From the NCBI RefSeq assembly GCF_000016345.1, contig NC_009379.1:434001-498000 (forward strand): DNA of 64,000 bases. The letters are read 5' to 3'. Source of the stretch: Polynucleobacter asymbioticus QLW-P1DMWA-1 (GTDB taxonomy: Bacteria > Pseudomonadota > Gammaproteobacteria > Burkholderiales > Burkholderiaceae). The position numbers and the translations under genes are program-made. The notes under the pieces were generated by a model that was not told the origin of the DNA, made no database searches, and saw only the letters and a program-made list of their open reading frames with translations. The stretch's first letter is position 1. Each line of letters opens with the position of its first letter. Positions 35,227 to 44,309 of this stretch are shown here, in pieces.

Positions 35227-35241
35227 ATACACCCCTAACCT

Positions 35242-35766
35242 TTAAATAAAACCCATTACCCCAAGTAAAGCACCAATGACTATAAGGTACAAGGGGTGCC
35301 AGCGCGTAAAGAAAGTAATAGCAATCGTTCCAATAGTCAATAAGTAGGCTGCAGTGCTTTGGTTAATTTGTAGAGCAATTTGCCAAGAAGCTGAGAGCAC
35401 TAAGCCAACGGCTAGGGCCCCAGCTGCGAACTGGATCGATTTCTGCTTATCCTTGTCCTGCATATTATTGATAGAGCGTTGCAAGAAATAAATCATGATC
35501 GATGAAGGCCAGGCAATGGCTAGAGTCGCAATGGCTGCACCGAAAATGCCACCTACATTCCAGCCTATTAGCGTTACTGTCATCAGGTTTGGGCCTGGTG
35601 CTGCTTGAGCAATTGCAAAATAATCGGCAAACGTTTGGCCGTTAATCCACTGCTCTTGATTGACGGCAAGATCATAAAGCGTTGGGAGTAATGCGTTAAT
35701 TCCACCAAAGGCAAATAGTGAAAAAACAGAGAGCTTTAGAAATAAGCTAGCAAGCGTACTAATCAT
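35242..35766 (-). CDS. chrA: Chromate transporter, second half-protein (ChrA family)
   Basis: About 174 residues, one CHR domain with about five or six helices. The FGGINALLPTLYDLAV and QAAPGPNLMTVTLIGW blocks correspond to the G-G and PGP motifs of the family. The Met at 35766 is preferred because it forms an ATGA overlap with the preceding chrA half. Such paired short CHR proteins work together, in opposite topology, to export chromate. Confidence 0.88.
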   Translation of the reverse strand: MISTLASLFLKLSVFSLFAFGGINALLPTLYDLAVNQEQWINGQTFADYFAIAQAAPGPNLMTVTLIGWNVGGIFGAAIATLAIAWPSSIMIYFLQRSINNMQDKDKQKSIQFAAGALAVGLVLSASWQIALQINQSTAAYLLTIGTIAITFFTRWHPLYLIVIGALLGVMGFI

Positions 35767-36299
35767 CTCTTCACTTTCTTCCATGCAAGCAATAACGCTA
35801 AAGGTGAAGAGATGAGTACAACCCAGCCTAAACCAAGATGAAAGTAGGTTGCTGCTAGTACAGTCAGAATGATGACGGCAAGCATCGGCGGATATTGGAG
35901 TTCAGAACGCATCATCTTGAAGCCCGTGCTGGCGATAAGGCCAACCCCAACTGCTGAAACGCCTCTGAGCATTCCTTGTACAAGAGGCATATAGCTGTAG
36001 TGTCCATACAAAATGCCCAACACAATCACTAAGGCAACAGGGCCAAGCAATAAGCCCATTACCGCAGCAATTGCGCCCGGAATGCCAGCAAATCGACTGC
36101 CAACACACACCCCCAGGTTCACGATATTTGGCCCAGGAACAATTTGGCAAATACCGAGCATGGCACTAAATTCTTCCGAGGTGAGCCAATGCTCTTCTTC
36201 TACGATCGTACGGCGAGCCCAGGGCAGTACGCCACCAAACCCCGACATACCGATTTTGCTAAACCCAATAAATAATTGCTTAGGAGTAAGTGTCTTCAA
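35763..36299 (-). CDS. chrA: Chromate transporter, first half-protein (ChrA family)
   Basis: A 178-residue CHR domain protein with SGFGGVLPWARRTIVEE near the start and QIVPGPNIVNLGVCVGSRF after it, both family signatures. It overlaps the second half by four bases, indicating coupled translation. Short-chain CHR pairs export chromate, though sulfate or other anions may be natural substrates. Confidence 0.9.
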   Translation of the reverse strand: MKTLTPKQLFIGFSKIGMSGFGGVLPWARRTIVEEEHWLTSEEFSAMLGICQIVPGPNIVNLGVCVGSRFAGIPGAIAAVMGLLLGPVALVIVLGILYGHYSYMPLVQGMLRGVSAVGVGLIASTGFKMMRSELQYPPMLAVIILTVLAATYFHLGLGWVVLISSPLALLLAWKKVKR

Positions 36300-36316
36300 G
36301 ATGGATCTAAGAGAAA

Positions 36317-37294
36317 TTACTGTGGATTAAATGGATGGGGTGCAGGTTTATTTTCTAGCCAAGCCTCAAGTGCTTCAATAATGCCTTTAGAGAAAGCAGC
36401 AAAAATGGGTTCAGCGATAAATCCTAGGTGCGGTGTGACTAATAAGTTAGCGGTATTGCGCAAAGGATCATCTTTAGGAAGCGGCTCAACGTCAAAGACA
36501 TCCACAGCTGCCTGACCAGGTCTTCCAGCCACAAGCGCTTTTTGAAGATCGCCCATATTAATGAGTGCTGCGCGTGAGGTATTGACCAAGATAGAGTCTG
36601 GGCGCATTAAGGCAAGCTGCTCTGTACTAATGATCCCTTTGGTTCCCGGCCCTGCAACTAGGTGCATCGAGACTACTTTAGAGGTTTTTAGTAATTCTTC
36701 CAAGCTAACTGATTTAGCATTTTCAAGCGCAGCACGCTCTGGTGTCATGCGTGGACTCCATGCAACTACTTCCATGCCGAATGCGGCACCAACGCGTGCA
36801 ACTCGACTACCAATAGCGCCAAGTCCCATGATGCCTAGGCGCTCTCCTGCTAGCATTGGAAGCAGTGAAAGTTCATCACGCCAACCGCCACTAGCAATCA
36901 ATTTATTTTCTTCAATAAGGCGTTTTGAAGCCCCTAGAATTAAAGCCCAAGTTAGTTCAGCGGTAGTTTCCTTGGAGGGACCACCAGGAGAGCAAGCAAC
37001 GGTGATGTTCCGGGCCATTAAAGCCTTTGCATCTAGAGTGCCATTACGCTCACCAGTAAACATTAAAAACTTCAAGTGATGCAGGCGCGCAATCATGGCT
37101 TCATTCATTGGCGCACGGTCACGAACAATGGCTATTGCATCTGCATCTTTAATGACTTGATATAAGGCCTCGTCTCTTAGGGGCTCATGATAGATCTTGA
37201 GATTTGCTTGTGTTTCTAATTTTTCCCAATTAGGGAAGCGACGCAATGCATGTTCATAGTCGCCTAAAACAACAATATTTGGTACAGAAGCCAT
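36317..37294 (-). CDS. D-2-hydroxyacid dehydrogenase family protein
   Basis: A 325-residue NAD(P)-dependent dehydrogenase. GIMGLGAIG at 154-162 binds the nucleotide; R241, E270 and H289 (VTPHLGF) are the catalytic set. The substrate domain has FTGERNGTLD, typical of the phosphoglycerate-dehydrogenase-like group of unknown substrate. It lies 22 bases after the MmgE/PrpD gene on the same strand and probably shares its transcript. Confidence 0.88.
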   Translation of the reverse strand: MASVPNIVVLGDYEHALRRFPNWEKLETQANLKIYHEPLRDEALYQVIKDADAIAIVRDRAPMNEAMIARLHHLKFLMFTGERNGTLDAKALMARNITVACSPGGPSKETTAELTWALILGASKRLIEENKLIASGGWRDELSLLPMLAGERLGIMGLGAIGSRVARVGAAFGMEVVAWSPRMTPERAALENAKSVSLEELLKTSKVVSMHLVAGPGTKGIISTEQLALMRPDSILVNTSRAALINMGDLQKALVAGRPGQAAVDVFDVEPLPKDDPLRNTANLLVTPHLGFIAEPIFAAFSKGIIEALEAWLENKPAPHPFNPQ

Positions 37295-37316
37295 TTTTAA
37301 ATACTTTCAGTGAAGT

Positions 37317-38690
37317 TTATTCAGGGGTGCAAAGGCTCAGAATCTGCTTTAGATCTGATGCTTGTCCTAATTTCCATAATGCAGAAATCAATTGACGCGT
37401 TTTTTCTTTACCTATCACTGGCTCTGCCAAGCTCGTGAACTTCTGCTCTAAATGAGTATCGCTCATTGGATTCTCAACAGAGCCAATCGCATTCTTCACG
37501 AAGATATGAACTTCTTTTCCATCTTTTAGGAAGGCTTTAACGTCAACTGATGCTTCGCTAATAGAGGTATCCGTAGTGGCGTTCACCTTAGCGCGTAAGG
37601 CGACAACATCAGGGCGATTCACAATGTCATCAGCGTATTCGCCTTCGCCAGCTTGACCAAAAATCAAGCCAACAGCACAGCCGTGATACACACTAAATTT
37701 TCCTTCGAGACCATCTTTAGGTGTTTTCTTTCCGGTAAGCTCTAATACCAAAGGATGAACGCGCAATTCAATACTCTCTACGTCCTCTGCTTTAACTCCC
37801 TGGGCACGTAATTGTGCGCAAGCATCAATCGCCGGATGAATCACAATGCCGCAAGCAAACGGTTTATAAGTATTCAAAGAAATTTCAAATGATTTTCCAA
37901 GGGCGCGATCAATCTCACTCCAGTCGCACTTGGTGGATACGGTTTGCATATAACCACGACCAGCTTCAAGCGCTTTAGGGCTTGAAGTAAAACCATGCTT
38001 CGCTAAAAGCGCGGAGAGTTGTCCGGCGCGAGCTGCACCACCAGGGTGAAAGGGCTTAGTCATGGTGCCAAATTGCTCACGCATACCAACGGGTTGAGAG
38101 GCAGCAATACCCAGTGCCATAGTTGTTTTTTGCAGATCAAGACCCATCAAACGTGAGCATGCTGCTGCAGAGCCGAGCATTCCGGTTGAACCAGTGATAT
38201 GCCAGCCGCGATGATAGTGATCAGGGTACATTGCATTACCGACGCGACAGGCTACATCGATGCCGAGAACGAGTGAATCGATAATTTGGCGACCATTTGA
38301 ATTTATGTGCTCACCTAGGGCTAGGATTGCAGATGCAACTGGGCCTGCTGGATGAATGACTGTTTTGAGGTGTGTGTCATCAAAGTCAAAAGTATGTGAG
38401 CTGATACCGTTAATCAGCGCGGCGCCACCCATATCTACTTTATCTTTACGCCCTAAAATACTGGCTTGCGGTGCGGGCTGAAATTCCCGTATTGCAGCTA
38501 AAGAAGACTCTACGCTTTCATGATTAGCGGCTCCAATGGCGCAACCAAGCCAGTTTAAAAACGTACGATGTGCTTCGTGATCTACTTCTGGCGTCCAACC
38601 TTGGCTGGGGTGTGAAGTAACAAACTCTGCCAAAATTTTAGTTACTGGAGGTGCATTGAGATCAGCTGCGGCGGCAATAGCGTGGGACAT
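37317..38690 (-). CDS. MmgE/PrpD family protein
   Basis: A 457-residue member of the family that contains 2-methylcitrate dehydratase, cis-aconitate decarboxylase and iminodisuccinate epimerase. The block SHTFDFDDTHLKTVIHPAGPV (about 117-137) holds the active-site Asp and His; GMREQFGTMTKPFHPGGAARAG and KPFACGIVIHPAID are also conserved. No prpB/prpC genes accompany it, so a 2-methylcitrate role is not supported. With the neighbouring dehydrogenase and Bug protein it suggests use of an uncommon dicarboxylate or tricarboxylate. Confidence 0.9.
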   Translation of the reverse strand: MSHAIAAAADLNAPPVTKILAEFVTSHPSQGWTPEVDHEAHRTFLNWLGCAIGAANHESVESSLAAIREFQPAPQASILGRKDKVDMGGAALINGISSHTFDFDDTHLKTVIHPAGPVASAILALGEHINSNGRQIIDSLVLGIDVACRVGNAMYPDHYHRGWHITGSTGMLGSAAACSRLMGLDLQKTTMALGIAASQPVGMREQFGTMTKPFHPGGAARAGQLSALLAKHGFTSSPKALEAGRGYMQTVSTKCDWSEIDRALGKSFEISLNTYKPFACGIVIHPAIDACAQLRAQGVKAEDVESIELRVHPLVLELTGKKTPKDGLEGKFSVYHGCAVGLIFGQAGEGEYADDIVNRPDVVALRAKVNATTDTSISEASVDVKAFLKDGKEVHIFVKNAIGSVENPMSDTHLEQKFTSLAEPVIGKEKTRQLISALWKLGQASDLKQILSLCTPE

Positions 38691-38737
38691 ATGATTTCCT
38701 ATGTAAGAGATGGAATGGTGTATTAGAGAATGAGAAT

Positions 38738-39742
38738 TTATTCAAGTTCGATATTGCGATCTTTGGCGACCTTGGCCCAGCGTGCAATATCTTCTTTGAT
38801 GTAGGTGGCAAACTGCGTTGGCGTCATTGGCATTAAAGTCATCGCCTCGCTAGTCATCTTTTCTGAGAATTCAGGGGTAGCCAACACTTTATTGAGTTCA
38901 GTATTGAGCTTGCTGACAATTGCTGGCGGTAGGTTGGCAGGACCTACTACACCGTACCACTGCTGACCATCAAAACCGTTATATCCAAGCTCTTTAAAAG
39001 TCGGGATGGTAGGCGCTGCGGGACTACGCTTAGCGCCAGTCACAGCGAGGCCGCGCACTCGGTTAGTGGTGATATAGGGCAGTGCAGCAAATAGTGTGGG
39101 GAACATAGCCTGTGTTTGACCTGCGAGTAAATCTGTATAGGCTGGGCCAACTCCGCGATAGGGGACGTGAACCATAAAGATTCCGGCAGCTAGCTTTAAT
39201 TGTTCCATTCCTAAATGGGTTAGAGTGCCAGGTCCAGCTGAGCCATAACTTAATTTAGCGGGATTCTTTTTGGCGTAGGCTACAAACTCAGAAAAATTTT
39301 TGATTGGTAATTCTGGATTAATGATTAATACATTTGGTGTGGCGCCAATCATTCCAATGGGGGTGAAGTCTTTAATGGCATCGTAAGGTAGACGACGTAC
39401 TGCTGGGTTGGTGCCATGTGTACCAACATACGCAATCATGAGTGTGTAGCCATCAGCCGGTGCCTTTGCTGTGGCTTGAGATGCGATTGAGCCACCACCA
39501 CCACCCATATTTTCAACAATCACTGGCTGACCAATTGAGCGAGATAGTTTTTCAGCAACAGCGCGAGCAATATTATCTAAACCACCACCGGCGGCAACAG
39601 GGGCAATCAGCTTGATTGGCTTGACAGGATATGTGGGGCCTGCTGCTTGAGCGTAAGCACTAAGACTACCAGTCAATGCAGTGAATGCTAACAGCGCATA
39701 GGATAAAAAAATCGGCGCGCGCCGATTAGAGGTTTTAGTCAT
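38738..39742 (-). CDS. Bug-family tripartite tricarboxylate transporter substrate-binding protein
   Basis: A 334-residue protein with a signal peptide (about 1-32, ending AYAQA). YPVKPIKLIAPVAAGGGLDNIAR and the GGSIASQATAKAPADGYTL segment place it in the TctC/Bug family. It is upstream of and codirectional with the MmgE/PrpD gene, 47 bases apart, so it may feed that pathway. No TctA/B nearby. Confidence 0.9.
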   Translation of the reverse strand: MTKTSNRRAPIFLSYALLAFTALTGSLSAYAQAAGPTYPVKPIKLIAPVAAGGGLDNIARAVAEKLSRSIGQPVIVENMGGGGGSIASQATAKAPADGYTLMIAYVGTHGTNPAVRRLPYDAIKDFTPIGMIGATPNVLIINPELPIKNFSEFVAYAKKNPAKLSYGSAGPGTLTHLGMEQLKLAAGIFMVHVPYRGVGPAYTDLLAGQTQAMFPTLFAALPYITTNRVRGLAVTGAKRSPAAPTIPTFKELGYNGFDGQQWYGVVGPANLPPAIVSKLNTELNKVLATPEFSEKMTSEAMTLMPMTPTQFATYIKEDIARWAKVAKDRNIELE

Positions 39743-39824
39743 GTCTCAAGCCCAGATTATTGTTATGTATTCATGTGGAGCAACCGCTGAATTCTACTAT
39801 TTTTGGGGAAAACTTTGCTTGATC

Positions 39825-40595
39825 CTACTCAGTTTTGAGCTTTTTTCGGATAGATTGTTCGATTGGGATGGTCTCTAGGTTTGGCTCCAACGCTTCGCGC
39901 TCATCAAAAACAAAGCAGCTGCCTTTGTAGTGCGCTGCACCAACTTCTTCAAAGTATTTAAGGATGCCGCCTTCAAGTTGATAGCTGTGGTCCATACCGA
40001 TCTCGCGCATATAAAGCCCCGATTTTTCACAGCGGATACCTCCGGTGCAAAAACTCACTAGTGTTTTGCCGGCAAGCGCTTCCTTTTGCGCGGAAATAGC
40101 TGCAGGAAATTCCGTGAATTTTTCAATATTAAAGTGGAGGGCATTTTCAAAGGTACCGTACTCCACCTCAAAGGCATTACGAGTATCGACCATAACTACT
40201 GGCCGCCCTAAATCATCAGTACCGCGATCAAGCCATTCCTGTAGCTTCTTAGGTGCAATAAAATTTGCACGACCTTCTTCTGGGCGAATGCTCGGATGAT
40301 TCATGCGAATGATTTCATTCTTGAGTTTAATAAGCATTTTTTTGAAAGGTTGAGTGTCTGACCAGCTTTCTTTTGCCTGCATTGTTTGGAAGCGTGGATC
40401 AGACCGAAGCCACTCCAGAAATCCACGCATCTCATTTTCTCCACCAGCCAAGAACATATTGATGCCCTCTCCGGTGAGCAAAATGGTGCCTTTCAGATTT
40501 CGGGCATTACATTCATCGAGCATTTTGGCGCGTAAATCTGTCAACGCATCAAGGCTGACAAATAAATAGGCGGCAATATTCAAAATTGACTTCAT
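39825..40595 (-). CDS. trhO: tRNA uridine(34) hydroxylase TrhO (rhodanese domain)
   Basis: About 256 residues. N-terminal acylphosphatase-like domain (about 1-95), then a rhodanese domain (about 115-215) with C183-T-G-G-I-R-C189-E-K, the active-site loop of the YceA/TrhO family. TrhO makes 5-hydroxyuridine at the wobble position of tRNA. The Met at 40595 matches the family N terminus (MKSILNIAAYLF); an upstream Met adds four residues. Function is well established in E. coli. Confidence 0.93.
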   Translation of the reverse strand: MKSILNIAAYLFVSLDALTDLRAKMLDECNARNLKGTILLTGEGINMFLAGGENEMRGFLEWLRSDPRFQTMQAKESWSDTQPFKKMLIKLKNEIIRMNHPSIRPEEGRANFIAPKKLQEWLDRGTDDLGRPVVMVDTRNAFEVEYGTFENALHFNIEKFTEFPAAISAQKEALAGKTLVSFCTGGIRCEKSGLYMREIGMDHSYQLEGGILKYFEEVGAAHYKGSCFVFDEREALEPNLETIPIEQSIRKKLKTE

Positions 40596-40683
40596 TTTTT
40601 CTCTCATCTAGCTACCCCGCCATTATCGAGCAAACAGCCCCTGGGGGTGGTAATCTTGAGGTCTTATTAGGAGGAGACAATCC

Positions 40684-41685
40684 ATGCTGAATTCAGTAAA
40701 AATAGCCAAAAGAGCTTTATTTGTAGGTCTGATGGCTTTAGGTCTAAGTAGCCTCAGTTGGGCCCAATCAGGTGGAGTAGGCACTTGGCCTGCTCAAAAG
40801 CCAATTCGCTTGATAGCCGTATTCCCACCAGGGGGCTCGGTCGATCAGGTTGCTCGTATTTTGGCTCCTGCCTTGCAATCCGAATTAAAGCAAAACGTGA
40901 TTGTTGAGAATGTGGGAGGCGCTTCTGGCGTGATTGGCACATCAGCCATGACTCGTTCAGATCCAGATGGTTATACCTTTGCAGTGGTATTTGATACGCA
41001 CGGAGTGAACCCGAGTCTCAAAGACAAGCTCCCGTACGACACAATTAAAGATATTGCCCCGGTGATATTGGTTGGCACATCACCAATGGTATTGGTAGCT
41101 AGTAAGAATTCAGGCATTACCAGCTTTAAACAATTAGTAGAGCAATCAAAGGCTGGTAAGAAATTTAGCTATGGTTCGATTGGTATTGGTAGCTTAGGTC
41201 ATTTAGCGATGGCCCGCCTTGCTAAACAAGCCGGTTTTGATTGGAACCACATTCCTTATCGTGGCGGTGGCCCATTGATGCAAGACGTCTTGGGTGGACA
41301 AGTTGAGTTGGCGATTGGCTCTGAATTTTTAGTCAAGCCGCATATTGAAAGTGGTGGGGTTATTCCTTTGGTAATCACTACTGCAAAAAGATCACCTTCT
41401 TTACCTAACGTGCCAACGATTGCTGAAAGTGGCTTCCCAGGCTTTAGCGCACCGGCATGGTGGGCTGTCTTAGCTCCTGGTAAAACTCCGCCAGCCATTG
41501 TGAATGCAATGAATCAAGCAATTAACAAGGCGCTAAAGAATCCAGCTGTCGCTGCAAAGTTTAAAGCTCAAGGCATTGAAATTGTTGGCGGTTCGCCCGA
41601 AACTTTGCGCGAATTTATCGGCAAACAAATTGCGGTTTGGGGCAAGTTTGTGATTGAAAATAATATTAAAGAAACTGGTCAATAA
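40684..41685 (+). CDS. Bug-family tripartite tricarboxylate transporter substrate-binding protein
   Basis: A 333-residue protein with a signal peptide (about 1-27, ending SWAQ) and the family blocks KPIRLIAVFPPGGSVDQVAR and ASGVIGTSAMTRSDPDGYT. AGGAGGAG supplies a strong ribosome binding site. It is the first gene of a short run with a CMD-family protein (10 bases on) and pirin, so these may form one transcript. Confidence 0.9.
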   Translation: MLNSVKIAKRALFVGLMALGLSSLSWAQSGGVGTWPAQKPIRLIAVFPPGGSVDQVARILAPALQSELKQNVIVENVGGASGVIGTSAMTRSDPDGYTFAVVFDTHGVNPSLKDKLPYDTIKDIAPVILVGTSPMVLVASKNSGITSFKQLVEQSKAGKKFSYGSIGIGSLGHLAMARLAKQAGFDWNHIPYRGGGPLMQDVLGGQVELAIGSEFLVKPHIESGGVIPLVITTAKRSPSLPNVPTIAESGFPGFSAPAWWAVLAPGKTPPAIVNAMNQAINKALKNPAVAAKFKAQGIEIVGGSPETLREFIGKQIAVWGKFVIENNIKETGQ

Positions 41686-41694
41686 GGAATCAAT

Positions 41695-42246
41695 ATGTCT
41701 GAACGTTTAATTCCATATCAGCCAATGGATTTGGCAGAACCCGCAGAATTGGTTGCCGCGATTCGCAAGAGACGCGGCGGCCAATTTATTAATTTAGATC
41801 GGATGCTTTTACATAGCGTTCCGATTGCAGAGGGCTGGAATCATTTTATTGGTGAGATCCGTAATAATTTATCTCTAGATCCAAAATTACGTGAGTTAGC
41901 GATGTGCGGTGTTGCTGTTCTGAATGGCGCTGAATATGAATTTTTTCATCATGCACCACCATTTAAAAAGGCTGGCGGTACTGAAGAGCAGGTTCAAGGG
42001 TTGCGTTTGATAGGTCAAGCCACGTTTCCTAGGCAATTGTTTTCACAAGTTGAGAACGATGCTGCGGATTTAACATTTCAGATGACGCGCAATATAAAAG
42101 TTGATGGCACGCTGATGAAGCGTTTGCAGCAAGAACTAGGAAGTACAGATACTGTCGAACTGGTAACAGTGATTGCTGCTTACAACATGGTGTCTCGATT
42201 CCTAATTGCGCTGGATGTCAATCCAGAAGACCACCCTCCAGCTTAA
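41695..42246 (+). CDS. Carboxymuconolactone decarboxylase family protein
   Basis: A 183-residue single-domain CMD/AhpD-like helical protein. The LRELAMCGVAVLNGAEYEFFHHAP block (about 62-85) carries the conserved Glu and His, but there is no CxxC, so it is not an AhpD-type peroxidase. Possible roles are a gamma-lactone decarboxylase or an unknown hydrolytic or redox activity. It follows a Bug binding protein by 10 bases. Confidence 0.85.
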   Translation: MSERLIPYQPMDLAEPAELVAAIRKRRGGQFINLDRMLLHSVPIAEGWNHFIGEIRNNLSLDPKLRELAMCGVAVLNGAEYEFFHHAPPFKKAGGTEEQVQGLRLIGQATFPRQLFSQVENDAADLTFQMTRNIKVDGTLMKRLQQELGSTDTVELVTVIAAYNMVSRFLIALDVNPEDHPPA

Positions 42247-42253
42247 TGAATTG

Positions 42254-43108
42254 ATGATTCGCAATATTCAAACCATCATCCCTGGCATTGCGACCTCTGA
42301 TGGCGCAGGCGTAAAGCTGCGTCGTAGTTTGGGCGGGCAAGAGCAATTGAGGCTTGATCCTTTCTTAATGTTGGATGAGTTTTCTTCAAACGATCCCAAT
42401 GACTATGTGGCGGGTTTTCCTGCACACCCTCACCGTGGTTTTGAGACGGTGACCTATATGCTCGAAGGGCATATGTTGCATGAGGATCATTTAGGCAATC
42501 AGGGGCATTTGAAGACGGGTGGCGTGCAGTGGATGACAACAGGTCGCGGCATTATCCACTCTGAAATGCCTCAACAAGTCAGTGGTGCAATGCGTGGCTT
42601 TCAGTTGTGGATAAACCTACCAGCTCAAGAAAAAATGAAGCCTGCAGGATATCAAGATATTCAGGTGGAGGAGATACCTCGTGTTGAGCTAGAGCACGGT
42701 GGCTCTATTAAAGTCATTGCAGGCTCGTATGAAGGTGCTGATGGCGCAATTCAAGGTCCGATACAAGGCATCACTACTGCGCCATTGTTTCTGGACGTAA
42801 ATTTACCCCCTCATATCGAGTTTGAGCATCGCATTGCTAAGGAATTTAATGCTTTTCTATACCTCTATAAGGGTGAGCTAGAGGTTGGTGGGCCTATGAG
42901 ACCAGCGCCAACACAAGCTGCCATCGTCTTGGGTGATGGTGATCGTCTCAAGGTGAAGTCTGGTGAAGCAGGTGCACAATTTATTGTGTTGGCTGCCTTG
43001 CCTTTGCATGAGCCCATAGTCCAATATGGTCCTTTCGTCATGAACACCCGCGCTGAAATCGAACAGGCCATTGATGATTATCAAAATAATCGTTTTGTTA
43101 TTTCCTAA
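42254..43108 (+). CDS. Pirin family protein
   Basis: A 284-residue bicupin. The metal set of pirin is visible as H58-P-H60, H102 and E104, with HRGFETVTYMLEG between. Pirins can act as quercetinases or redox sensors. The ATG at 42254 is chosen because longer readings run into the upstream gene. One base separates it from the GTG of the methyltransferase gene. Confidence 0.92.
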   Translation: MIRNIQTIIPGIATSDGAGVKLRRSLGGQEQLRLDPFLMLDEFSSNDPNDYVAGFPAHPHRGFETVTYMLEGHMLHEDHLGNQGHLKTGGVQWMTTGRGIIHSEMPQQVSGAMRGFQLWINLPAQEKMKPAGYQDIQVEEIPRVELEHGGSIKVIAGSYEGADGAIQGPIQGITTAPLFLDVNLPPHIEFEHRIAKEFNAFLYLYKGELEVGGPMRPAPTQAAIVLGDGDRLKVKSGEAGAQFIVLAALPLHEPIVQYGPFVMNTRAEIEQAIDDYQNNRFVIS

Positions 43109-44278
43109 GTGAATATTCAATGGAATCAGGGTGAGTTAAGTCATTCTGCAAAATGGCACTCAGAGAATGGAATTCGCCCCCATCAAAAAGTGATTGCTGC
43201 TGATGACACGCTAACGGCCGATGTTGCCTATCGCTTAGCGTGCGAAGGAACGGCGATGTTATGGACTGGTGATTTTCAGAATGCCAAACAGTTATTGCAA
43301 GCTTTAATTAGAAGAGTTGATAAGCCTTCTAAAAAATCACAGCGTATTGATAGGCTCGAGAAAGAAAAATCTAAATCCCCTGTAGATATTTTTAATCTAC
43401 ACCGCCTTTCTCAGTCGCAGCGTGCCCGTATTTTGGGTATGGTTTTGATCCCAATCAACGCTGACCATAGCATCTCGCTTCGCCGAGCACCTGAGCTTAC
43501 ACAAGCCTGCATGGAAGCCTACGGAGCGCAACAAGAGGCTTATGTTGTTTCATTGCGAGAGTTACTCGGTGTTATTAGTGCTCACGAATGGCGCAAGAAA
43601 GGCGTACCTATTTTAGTTAGGGATGATGAAGAGATTCGAATTCATCCCCATTACGGCGTCTTCTCTCCCATTCGAGGGGAATATATCGAATTGCTTCTCA
43701 AGGCGCCACTACCTAAGGCCATACAAAAATCATCTATCGCGTTTGATATCGGAGTTGGTACCGGGGTATTGTCCGTAGTTTTGGCAGTTCGTGAGGTAAA
43801 GAAAATTATCGCTACCGACCAAGATGATCGAGCTATTGCGTGTGCCCAAGAAAATATTGAGCGTCTAGGATTAGAGTCGCAGATCGTAGTTCTCAAAACC
43901 AATTTATTTCCTGATGACAAAGCTGCTCTGATTGTTTGTAACCCACCTTGGCTGCCAGCGAGACCGAGTTCTACTTTAGAGTATGCCGTTTATGATCCAG
44001 AAAGCCAAATGTTGAAGGGTTTTCTGCAGGGCTTAAAAGACCATTTGCTGCCGGGTGGGGAGGGTTGGTTAATTCTTTCGGATCTAGCAGAGCATTTGGG
44101 ATTAAGAACTCGCGAAGAGTTACGGGACTGGATTGATCAGGCGGGCCTCCAGGTGCTTGATCGTATGAATACCAAGCCTAGCCATCGCAAGGCATTTGAT
44201 CCTACTGATGCGCTGTATAAGGCCAGATCTGCTGAACTTACTTCGCTGTGGCGTTTGGCACCTAAAACTTCGCTTTAA
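43109..44278 (+). CDS. Class I SAM-dependent methyltransferase (HemK-like)
   Basis: A 389-residue protein starting with GTG directly after the pirin stop. The N-terminal half (1-200) has no recognised domain; the C-terminal half is a Rossmann methyltransferase with D213-I-G-V-G-T-G219 and the N278-P-P-W281 motif typical of enzymes that methylate amide or amino nitrogens (PrmC/HemK, RlmF-like). Substrate is unknown; the N-terminal region may be the recognition domain. Confidence 0.85.
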   Translation: MNIQWNQGELSHSAKWHSENGIRPHQKVIAADDTLTADVAYRLACEGTAMLWTGDFQNAKQLLQALIRRVDKPSKKSQRIDRLEKEKSKSPVDIFNLHRLSQSQRARILGMVLIPINADHSISLRRAPELTQACMEAYGAQQEAYVVSLRELLGVISAHEWRKKGVPILVRDDEEIRIHPHYGVFSPIRGEYIELLLKAPLPKAIQKSSIAFDIGVGTGVLSVVLAVREVKKIIATDQDDRAIACAQENIERLGLESQIVVLKTNLFPDDKAALIVCNPPWLPARPSSTLEYAVYDPESQMLKGFLQGLKDHLLPGGEGWLILSDLAEHLGLRTREELRDWIDQAGLQVLDRMNTKPSHRKAFDPTDALYKARSAELTSLWRLAPKTSL

Positions 44279-44309
44279 AATTTAGACTTTACCAACCAAT
44301 ATTCTTGAT

